Shown one piece after another: positions 1 through 5,238 of a DNA stretch of 5,238 bases. This stretch comes from Actinomycetota bacterium (GTDB taxonomy: Bacteria; Actinomycetota; Thermoleophilia; Solirubrobacterales; Solirubrobacteraceae). Position 1 is the first letter of the stretch. The number at the start of each line of letters is the position of its first letter. The position numbers and the translations under genes were made by a program. The notes under the pieces are model-generated. The model was not told the origin of the DNA. It ran no database searches and saw nothing but the letters and a program-made list of their open reading frames with translations. The DNA is taken from assembly GCA_005883905.1 (NCBI GenBank), contig VAYD01000003.1, positions 1 through 5,238 on the forward strand. Reading direction: 5' to 3'.

Positions 1-1695
1 TGGTGCTGCCTGCCCAGGATCGACGCGGGCTCGTCGTTCGGGCGGCTGCTGGACTGGGACAACGCCGGGCACTGCACGTTCGGCCCGACCGCGGCGAAGG
101 CGACGAGCGCGCGGCGCTACCTCGACGACACGCTCGTGCTCTGCACCGACGTCACGCGCGGCGGCGCGCACGTGCGCGTGTACGACTTCATGGTCATGCC
201 GGGCGAAGGCGTCGAGGTCCCGCACGAGCTGGTGCGCATCGCCGAAGGCGTCACCGGCGAGATGACGTTCGCGCTGGAGCTCGAGCCGCGCTTCGACTAC
301 GGCACGGTCGCGCCATGGGTGCGCCGCCATTCGCCCGACACGTGGTCGGCCACGGGCGGGGACGACGCGATGCTGATCTGGTCCGACGTCGAGCTGGAGC
401 TCATCGACCAGCACCGGCTCGCGGGCCGCTGCACCGTGCGCGCCGGCGAGCGCAAGCGGCTCCTGCTCGGCCACTCGGCGCCGGAGGACCTCGACGACAA
501 GCCCGCGTGGACCCCGGAGCGCTGCGACGCGCGGCTCAAGCAGACGATCGCGAACTGGCGGCGCTGGGCCAAGCGCATCGACAGCGAGGACGTCGGCGTG
601 CGCCGCAGCGTCCTGGTGCTGCACGCGCTGACCAACGCGCGCACCGGCGGGATGGCGGCGGCGGCAACGACGTCGCTGCCGGAGAGCGCGCGCGGCCGCA
701 CGTGGGACTACCGCTACTGCTGGATCCGCGACTCCACGTTCGCCACGCGGGCGCTGGCCGAGGTCGGGTGCGGCGAGGAGGCCGACGCGTTCCGGCGCTT
801 CATCCAGCGCTCGAGCGCCGGCACGGCCGAGGACCTGCAGATCGTCTACGGCGTCCGCGGCGCGCGCCGGATCGGCGAGCAGGAGCTCCCCGAGCTCGAG
901 GGCTGGCGCGGGATCGGGCCGGTGCGGGTCGGCAACAGCGCGACCGGCCAGTTCCAGCTCGACGCCTACGGCGAGCTGGTCAACCTCGCCTGGCGCTGGC
1001 ACGAGCGCGGCAACTCGCCCGACGACGACCTCTGGCGCTTCCTCGTCACGCTCGTCGACCACGCAGCGGAGCGCTGGCGGGAGCCCGACCGGGGCATATG
1101 GGAGTGGCGGCCGCGCCCGCGCCACTGGGTCCACTCCAAGGCGCTGTGCTGGACGGCGCTGGACCGCGGCCTGCGGCTCGCCGAGGAGTGCATGCGCAAG
1201 GCGCCAGTGACACGCTGGCGCAAGGAGCGGTCGGCGCTCAAGCGCGCGATCGAGCGCGAGGGCTACGACCGCAAGAGCGGGACGTTCGTGCAGTGGTTCG
1301 GCAGCGCGAAGGTCGACGCGTCGCTGCTGCAGCTCCCGGTGACAGGCTTCGTCGACTGGGACGACGAGCGGATGGTGCGCACGGCCGATGCCGTGCGCGA
1401 GCAGCTCGACGACCGCGGGCTCATCCGCCGCCATGCCGACAACGACGGGCAGCCCGGCCGCGAGGGCGCGTTCCTGGCGTGCTCGTTCTGGCTCGTCGAG
1501 TGCCTGGCGCGGCAGGCCCGCGGCGCCGACGCGCGCGAGGTGTTCGACGTGGCGATGGCGACGGCGAACGACCTCGGCCTGTTCAGCGAGGAGTTCGACA
1601 CGCGCAGCGGCGAGATGATGGGCAACTTCCCGCAGGCGCTCACGCACCTGTCGCATGTCGCTGCCGCGCACGCGCTCGAAGAGTCCGACCTCTGA
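1..1695 (+). CDS. Glycoside hydrolase family 15 protein (trehalase/glucoamylase type), 5'-truncated by window edge
   Basis: This is a likely cytoplasmic inverting alpha-glucosidase that releases glucose from trehalose or short alpha-glucans. 564 codons are visible, and frame 1 is open from base 1 with family-like sequence at once (WCCLPRIDAGSSFGRLLDWD), so the true start is upstream, perhaps 25-40 residues away judging from usual lengths of about 590-670 aa. The GTG at 136 is therefore not the start. Codons about 1-150 look like the trehalase-like N-terminal beta domain, and codons about 195-560 are the (alpha/alpha)6 barrel. Visible motifs are GRTWDYRYCWIRD (232-244), GNSATGQFQLDAYGELV (311-327), GIWEW with the probable general acid E368, and FSEEFD with the probable base E530 or E531, followed by GNFPQALTH (541-549). 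The codon just before W-E368 is ATA, which is rare in such GC-rich DNA. The TPP gene follows after 36 bp. Sequence alone does not separate trehalase from glucoamylase or isomaltose glucohydrolase; the GH15 assignment is secure. Confidence 0.92.
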   Translation, partial: WCCLPRIDAGSSFGRLLDWDNAGHCTFGPTAAKATSARRYLDDTLVLCTDVTRGGAHVRVYDFMVMPGEGVEVPHELVRIAEGVTGEMTFALELEPRFDYGTVAPWVRRHSPDTWSATGGDDAMLIWSDVELELIDQHRLAGRCTVRAGERKRLLLGHSAPEDLDDKPAWTPERCDARLKQTIANWRRWAKRIDSEDVGVRRSVLVLHALTNARTGGMAAAATTSLPESARGRTWDYRYCWIRDSTFATRALAEVGCGEEADAFRRFIQRSSAGTAEDLQIVYGVRGARRIGEQELPELEGWRGIGPVRVGNSATGQFQLDAYGELVNLAWRWHERGNSPDDDLWRFLVTLVDHAAERWREPDRGIWEWRPRPRHWVHSKALCWTALDRGLRLAEECMRKAPVTRWRKERSALKRAIEREGYDRKSGTFVQWFGSAKVDASLLQLPVTGFVDWDDERMVRTADAVREQLDDRGLIRRHADNDGQPGREGAFLACSFWLVECLARQARGADAREVFDVAMATANDLGLFSEEFDTRSGEMMGNFPQALTHLSHVAAAHALEESDL

Positions 1696-1717
1696 CGGAT
1701 CCTCAGCCATGGATCCG
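1696..1717 (+). repeat. Intercistronic inverted repeat (7-bp stem, 8-nt loop)
   Basis: CGGATCC (1696-1702) and GGATCCG (1711-1717) are perfect inverted copies separated by 8 nt. They begin at the base after the GH15 stop codon and end 14 nt before the TPP-enzyme ATG. The RNA could fold into a short GC-rich hairpin. No T-run follows, so it does not look like an intrinsic terminator; it could be a processing or 3'-end-protecting stem, or affect access to the next start. Because GGATCC is itself palindromic, any two nearby copies give a 6-bp inverted repeat, which weakens the case. Confidence 0.45.
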
Positions 1718-1731
1718 GGCAGAACCGGTGC

Positions 1732-3513
1732 ATGGCCCCCACCGTCTCGACGTTCATGCTCGGCCGCCTGCGCGACCACGGGGTCGAGCGCATCTACGGC
1801 TACCCCGGCGACGGGATCAACGGCATCCTTGGCGCCTTCCACGACGACCCCGGAATTGAGTTCGTTCAGACCCGCCACGAGGAGCTCGCCGCGTTCATGG
1901 CGAGTGCCCACGGGAAGCTGACCGGCAAGGTCGGCGTGTGTCTCGCGACATCGGGTCCCGGCGCGATCCACCTGCTCAACGGCCTCTACGACGCCAAGCT
2001 CGACCATGCGCCGGTGCTGGCGATCGTCGGCCAGCAGAAGATGATGTCGCTCGGGTCGCACTATCAGCAGGAGGTCGACCTCGTCTCGCTGTTCAAGGAC
2101 GTCGCGCACGAGTACGTCCACATGTGCACAGACCCGGCGCAGATGCCGCACCTGATCGACCGGGCGATGCGGATCGCCGAGGTCGAGCGCACCGTCACGT
2201 GCCTGATCGTCCCGGCCGACGTGCAGGAGCAGCCGTTCGAGGAGCCGCCGCGCGAGCACGGCGCGGTGCACTCGTCGCCGGCCGCCGTGCACAAGCCGCG
2301 CGTGATCCCGTCCGACGCCGACCTGCAGGCCGCCGCGCAACTGCTCAACGACGCCAAGAAGCCGGCGATGCTGATCGGCCAGGGCGCGATCGGCGCCGAC
2401 GACGCCGTCATCGCGATGGCCGACGCGCTCGGCTGCGGCGTCGCGAAGGCGCTCAACGGCCGCGCCGCGCTCCCGGACGACCTGCCGTTCGTCACGGGCT
2501 CGATCGGCCTGCTCGGCACCAAGCCCTCGCAGCACATGATGTCCGGCTGCGATGCCCTGCTGATGGTCGGCTCGTCGTTCCCCTACTCCGAGTGGCTGCC
2601 CGAGCCGGGTCAGGCGCGCGGCGTGCAGATCGACCTCGATGCGCGCATGCTCGGCATCCGCTACCCGATGGAGGTCAACCTCGCGGGGGACGCCGCCGAG
2701 ACGCTGCGGGCGCTGTTGCCGCTCGTCGAGCGCAAGGAGGATCGGTCGTGGCGCGAGGAGATCGAGCACGAGGTCTCGCGCTGGTGGGAGATCCTCGACG
2801 ATGTCGCGCACCAGCCCGCCGACCCGATCAACCCGCAGCTCGTCTTCCACGAGCTCGGCCAGCGGCTTCCGGACGAGTGCATCCTGACCGCCGACTCCGG
2901 CTCGGCCACGAACTGGTGGGCGCGGCACCTGAAGCTGCGCAGCGGCATGAAGGCGATCCTCAGCGGCACGCTGGCGACGATGTGCCCGGGCGTGCCCTAC
3001 GCGCTGGCGGCGAAGTTCGCCTATCCGAGCCGCCCGGTCGTCGCCTGCGTCGGCGACGGCGCGATGCAGATGCTCGGAATCAACGGCCTGATCGACATCG
3101 CGAAATACGCGGACCGCTTCAGCGACCCGCGGCTCGTGGTGCTGGTGCTCAACAACCACGACCTCAACCAGGTCACGTGGGAGCAGCGCGTGATGGAGGG
3201 CGACCCGAAGCTCGAGGTCTCGCAGGAGATCCCGGACTTCCCGGTCGCCAAGTACGCCGAGCTGATCGGCCTGCGGGGCATCAAGGTCGACCAGCCCGAC
3301 GCGGTGGGGCCGGCGTGGGACGCCGCGCTGTCGGCCGACCGGCCGACGGTGCTCGAGACGGTCGTCGACCCCGAGGTGCCGCCGCTGCCGCCGCACATCC
3401 GGTTCGAGCAGGCCAAGGAGCTCGCCCAGGCGATCCGCAAGGGCGACCCGGCCGCGCCGCGCTTCATGCGCCAGGCGATCCGGGGCAAGCTCGAGGAGTT
3501 CCTGAACCGGTGA
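1732..3513 (+). CDS. Thiamine-pyrophosphate-requiring enzyme, pyruvate oxidase (PoxB)-like
   Basis: This 593-aa protein has the three-domain ThDP layout of pyruvate oxidase, acetolactate synthase and related 2-oxo-acid decarboxylases. PoxB is about 570 aa. The PYR domain (about 1-170) carries GYPGDGINGIL (23-33), RHEE (48-51) with the probable cofactor-activating E50, and GSHYQQEVDLVSLFKD (108-123), which resembles the PoxB active-site segment. The central domain (about 190-330) includes GSSFPYSEWLP and QIDLDARMLGIRYPMEV. The PP domain (about 370-540) carries the ThDP/Mg motif GDG (441-443) and NN (474-475). The GDG-to-NN spacing is 30 residues, longer than the usual 24-27, because of extra residues around ADRFSDPR. 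The last 40 residues are charged and probably helical, recalling the C-terminal arm of PoxB. The ATG at 1732 fits the family N-terminus (PTVSTFML) and an in-frame stop lies at 1693, but there is no good Shine-Dalgarno. The stop overlaps the next start. The likely reaction is decarboxylation or oxidation of pyruvate or another 2-oxo acid; the substrate is not determined. Confidence 0.93.
   Translation: MAPTVSTFMLGRLRDHGVERIYGYPGDGINGILGAFHDDPGIEFVQTRHEELAAFMASAHGKLTGKVGVCLATSGPGAIHLLNGLYDAKLDHAPVLAIVGQQKMMSLGSHYQQEVDLVSLFKDVAHEYVHMCTDPAQMPHLIDRAMRIAEVERTVTCLIVPADVQEQPFEEPPREHGAVHSSPAAVHKPRVIPSDADLQAAAQLLNDAKKPAMLIGQGAIGADDAVIAMADALGCGVAKALNGRAALPDDLPFVTGSIGLLGTKPSQHMMSGCDALLMVGSSFPYSEWLPEPGQARGVQIDLDARMLGIRYPMEVNLAGDAAETLRALLPLVERKEDRSWREEIEHEVSRWWEILDDVAHQPADPINPQLVFHELGQRLPDECILTADSGSATNWWARHLKLRSGMKAILSGTLATMCPGVPYALAAKFAYPSRPVVACVGDGAMQMLGINGLIDIAKYADRFSDPRLVVLVLNNHDLNQVTWEQRVMEGDPKLEVSQEIPDFPVAKYAELIGLRGIKVDQPDAVGPAWDAALSADRPTVLETVVDPEVPPLPPHIRFEQAKELAQAIRKGDPAAPRFMRQAIRGKLEEFLNR
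3493..3498 (+). promoter_or_regulatory. Ribosome binding site for the GTG start of the enolase-superfamily gene
   Basis: GAGGAG lies inside the last codons of the TPP-enzyme gene, 11 nt before the GTG at 3510-3512. That GTG shares GTGA with the preceding TGA stop (3511-3513). The spacing is slightly long but acceptable. The site supports the GTG start and suggests translational coupling by terminating ribosomes. Confidence 0.6.
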
Positions 3514-4550
3514 TCACGGGGCTGCAGGCCTCGGCACGGACGATCCCGACCGACACGCCAGAGTCCGACGGGACGCTCGAGTGGGACTCGACGACGATCG
3601 TGTTGGTCCATGCGCGCGCGGGTGAGCACAGCGGCCTCGGCTACACCTACGGCGACGCCTCGATCGCGCCGCTGGTCCAGGGCAAGCTCGCCGACGTCGT
3701 CTGCGGCCGCGACCCCATGGACGTGCCGGGCGCCTGGCAGGCGATGCGCGGCGCGCTGCGCAACGCCGGCGCGGTTGGTGCGGGCGCGATGGCGATCAGC
3801 GCGGTCGACATCGCGCTGTGGGACCTCAAGGCGCGGATCCTCGGGGTCTCGCTGTGCACGCTGCTCGGGCGCGCGCACGAGGGCGTCGCGATCTACGGCT
3901 CCGGCGGGTTCACCTCCTATAGCGACGACCAGCTCGCGGACCAGCTTGGGCACTGGGCGCAGCAGGGCATCCCACGCGTGAAGATGAAGGTCGGGCGCGA
4001 TCCCGAGTTCGACGAGCACCGCGTGGAGGTCGCGCGGGCAGCGATCGGCGACGACGTCGAGCTGATGGTCGACGCGAACGGCGCGTATGACCGCGCGCAG
4101 GCGCGCCGCTGGCGCGACACGTTCGCGCACCACGGCGTCACGTGGCTGGAGGAGCCGGTGTCCAGCGACGACCCCGAAGGGCTGGAGGAGCTGCGCGGCG
4201 GGCCGGTCGCGATCGCGGCCGGCGAGTACGGCTGGCGCCCCGAGGACTTCCCGCCGCTTACCGGCGCGGTCGACGTGCTGCAGGCGGACGTCACGCGCTG
4301 CCAGGGGATCACGGGGCTGCTGGCGGTGAGCGGTCTGTGCGAGGCGCACGGGCTGCCGCTCAGCGCCCACTGCGCTCCGGCGGTCTCGTGCCACGCGTTC
4401 GCCGCGCTGCCGCCGACGCGCCACCTGGAGTACTTCCACGACCACGTGCGCGTGGAGCACATGCTGTTCGACGGCGTCCCGGAACCCGACGGCGGGCTGC
4501 TGCGCCCGGACGTCGACCGGCCGGGACACGGATTGGAGCTGAAACCTTGA
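3510..4550 (+). CDS. Enolase-superfamily enzyme, mandelate racemase-type subgroup (racemase or acid-sugar dehydratase)
   Basis: A 346-aa member of the mandelate racemase/muconate lactonizing enzyme family. It would abstract the alpha-proton of a carboxylate substrate using an Mg-stabilised enolate. The N-terminal capping domain is about residues 1-115 and includes AISAVDIALWD (95-105); the TIM barrel follows. All expected active-site residues are present: KMK (158-160, the KxK base motif), metal ligands D188 in VDANG, E214 in LEEP and E239 in AGEYG, then D260 in LQADVTR and H287 in SAHCAP, which form the Asp-His dyad typical of mandelate racemase. E307 in HLEYF matches the electrophilic glutamate of that subgroup. 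Having a Lys and a His base on opposite faces fits a racemase/epimerase or a sugar-acid dehydratase. The GTG start is chosen because the family-like N-terminus (ITGLQASARTIPTDTPE) begins there, a GAGGAG lies upstream, and it overlaps the preceding stop by 4 bp. The protein is a little short compared with the usual 350-400 aa. The substrate is unknown. Confidence 0.92.
   Translation: MITGLQASARTIPTDTPESDGTLEWDSTTIVLVHARAGEHSGLGYTYGDASIAPLVQGKLADVVCGRDPMDVPGAWQAMRGALRNAGAVGAGAMAISAVDIALWDLKARILGVSLCTLLGRAHEGVAIYGSGGFTSYSDDQLADQLGHWAQQGIPRVKMKVGRDPEFDEHRVEVARAAIGDDVELMVDANGAYDRAQARRWRDTFAHHGVTWLEEPVSSDDPEGLEELRGGPVAIAAGEYGWRPEDFPPLTGAVDVLQADVTRCQGITGLLAVSGLCEAHGLPLSAHCAPAVSCHAFAALPPTRHLEYFHDHVRVEHMLFDGVPEPDGGLLRPDVDRPGHGLELKP
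4535..4538 (+). promoter_or_regulatory. Ribosome binding site for the TTG start of the flavoprotein gene
   Basis: GGAG sits 8 nt before the TTG at 4547-4549, a standard spacing. TTG and the preceding gene's TGA share TTGA (4547-4550). The site decides the start in favour of TTG 4547 over the in-frame GTG at 4691, which has no comparable evidence. Confidence 0.65.
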
Positions 4551-5238
4551 GCGAGACGGTCTCTGCGTCACGCGAGCGCCTGCAGGCGCTCGCCAAGGCA
4601 CGCCGGGCGGGCAAGCCGCTGCGGGCGCCGGGCAGCGCGCACCGCGATGCCGGCCCGGCGCCTCAGCTCGGCGCGGCGCTCGCGCGGGCGGTGCGCGGCG
4701 AGGTGCGGTTCGACGCCGGCTACCGCGCCGTGTACACGACCGACTCCTCGAACTACCGCCAGGCGCCGATGGGCGTCGTCTGCCCGCTGGACGCCGACGA
4801 CGTCGCCGCGACGCTCGCGATCTGCCGCGAGCACGGCGCGCCCGTGACGCTGCGCGGCTGCGGGACCTCGCTCGCCGGGCAGTCGACGAACGCGACGGTG
4901 ATCGTCGACATCTCGCGCCACATGCGCGACGTGATCGAGGTCGACCCGCAGCGGCGGCTCGCCCGCGTCCAGCCCGGCGTCATCCGCGACCAGCTCGCCA
5001 AGCCGCTGGAGCGCGAGCTGGGGCTCGGCTTCCCGCCCGACACGTCGACACACGCCTACGCGACGTTCGGCGGCATGCTCGGCAATAACTCGTGCGGCGC
5101 GCACTCGGTCATGAGCGGGCGCACGTCGGACAACGTGATCTCGATGAACGTCGTGCTGTACGACGGCACGCAGCTCACCGTCGGCGCGACGCGCGACGAC
5201 GAGCTCGAGCGGCTGTGCGCGCGCGGCGATCGCGAGGG
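4547..5238 (+). CDS. FAD-binding oxidoreductase, GlcD/YdiJ-like (probably FAD plus Fe-S 2-hydroxy-acid dehydrogenase), 3'-truncated by window edge
   Basis: 230 codons of the N-terminal half are visible, open to the right edge. The sequence is a PCMH/VAO-type FAD-binding domain (FAD_binding_4, COG0277): TTDSSNYRQAP (about 65-75), the FAD pyrophosphate loop RGCGTSLAGQ (103-112), VDISRHM followed by the VQPGVIRDQL segment, PDTST (164-168), and GGMLGNNSCG (175-184). Homologues with these motifs, such as E. coli YdiJ, are often about 900-1000 aa, with C-terminal 4Fe-4S and CCG domains. They oxidise D-2-hydroxy acids to 2-oxo acids and pass electrons to an acceptor. Whether the Fe-S half exists here cannot be seen. 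The TTG start is chosen for its Shine-Dalgarno and 4-bp overlap with the enolase gene. It gives an Arg/Ala-rich leader of about 45 residues before the family-like region (LGAALARAVRGEV), so a later start such as GTG 4691 cannot be wholly excluded. The substrate is not determined; lactate, glycolate, 2-hydroxyglutarate or the neighbour's substrate are all possible. Confidence 0.9.
   Translation, partial: MSETVSASRERLQALAKARRAGKPLRAPGSAHRDAGPAPQLGAALARAVRGEVRFDAGYRAVYTTDSSNYRQAPMGVVCPLDADDVAATLAICREHGAPVTLRGCGTSLAGQSTNATVIVDISRHMRDVIEVDPQRRLARVQPGVIRDQLAKPLERELGLGFPPDTSTHAYATFGGMLGNNSCGAHSVMSGRTSDNVISMNVVLYDGTQLTVGATRDDELERLCARGDRE
4572..4593. repeat. Perfect 22-bp palindrome near the 5' end of the flavoprotein gene
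   Basis: The left arm GCGAGCGCCTG (4572-4582) is followed directly by its exact reverse complement, CAGGCGCTCGC (4583-4593). In RNA this gives a 9-bp GC-rich stem with a UGCA loop, starting 25 nt after the TTG start. In DNA it could be a two-fold symmetric protein site. It encodes RERLQALA in common codons of this genome, so it may be a by-product of coding bias. Confidence 0.6.

Noticed and set aside
136..138. GTG as the start of the GH15 gene
   Set aside because: GH15-family sequence continues upstream in frame to the window edge, so the gene is truncated rather than starting here.
166..179. 14-bp palindrome with a CACGTG core inside the GH15 gene
   Set aside because: Short and made of alternating GC dinucleotides common in this DNA; it lies mid-gene with no regulatory context.
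1696..1731. Promoter or Rho-independent terminator in the GH15-TPP gap
   Set aside because: No -10/-35-like elements are visible in 36 bp and no T-run follows the inverted repeat.
3..1859. Long open frame (618 codons) in frame 3 over the GH15 gene
   Set aside because: The translation is low-complexity Arg/Ala/Gly-rich with no recognisable motif, typical of a shadow frame in GC-rich DNA; frame 1 carries clear GH15 motifs.
1938..3509. Upstream extension of the enolase-superfamily frame through the TPP-enzyme gene
   Set aside because: Before 3510 the frame is Arg/Ala-rich shadow sequence; the family-like protein begins exactly at the GTG at 3510.
3512..4320. Direct repeat GATCACGGGGCTGC near 3512 and near 4307
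   Set aside because: Both copies encode Ile-Thr-Gly-Leu in preferred codons at unrelated protein positions; coincidence is the simpler explanation.
3021..4601. 526-codon open frame on the - strand opposite the enolase-superfamily gene
   Set aside because: It spans two gene boundaries of the + strand operon, has biased composition and no domain signal; it is an antisense shadow.
4568..5104. 178-codon open frame on the - strand opposite the flavoprotein gene
   Set aside because: The + strand frame shows clear FAD-domain motifs over the same bases; the antisense product is Arg/Ala-rich and featureless.

Overview
The window is very GC-rich, roughly 70% or more by eye, with G/C-biased third codon positions throughout. 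It is packed with genes, all on the + strand. The protein types, the GTG and TTG starts and the Arg/Ala-rich shadow frames suggest a high-GC actinobacterium. The Thermoleophilia (Solirubrobacter/Conexibacter-like) are a plausible guess, but nothing here proves the taxon. I see no phage, insertion sequence, tRNA, rRNA or CRISPR signal.

Layout: (1) 1-1695, the 3' part of a glycoside hydrolase family 15 enzyme (trehalase/glucoamylase type), cut by the left edge. (2) A 36-bp gap holding a 7-bp inverted repeat. (3) 1732-3513, a complete thiamine-pyrophosphate (TPP) enzyme resembling pyruvate oxidase/PoxB. (4) 3510-4550, a complete enolase-superfamily enzyme with mandelate-racemase-type active-site residues. 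It starts at a GTG that overlaps the previous stop (GTGA). (5) 4547 to the right edge, the N-terminal part of a GlcD/YdiJ-type FAD-linked oxidoreductase. It starts at a TTG that overlaps the previous stop (TTGA). No stretch over 300 bases lacks a gene, and the largest gap is 36 bp.

The two 4-bp stop/start overlaps, each preceded by a Shine-Dalgarno-like element, indicate that the TPP enzyme, the enolase-superfamily enzyme and the flavoprotein are translationally coupled in one operon. The GH15 gene is probably in the same transcript. The last three genes suggest 2-hydroxy-acid chemistry: a racemase or dehydratase, a flavin dehydrogenase giving a 2-oxo acid, and a TPP-dependent decarboxylase or oxidase. 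This matches the order of steps in the classical mandelate pathway, although the subfamilies differ and the substrate cannot be read from the sequence. A perfect 22-bp palindrome just inside the flavoprotein gene is the most notable non-coding signal. I see no promoter; it probably lies upstream of the window.
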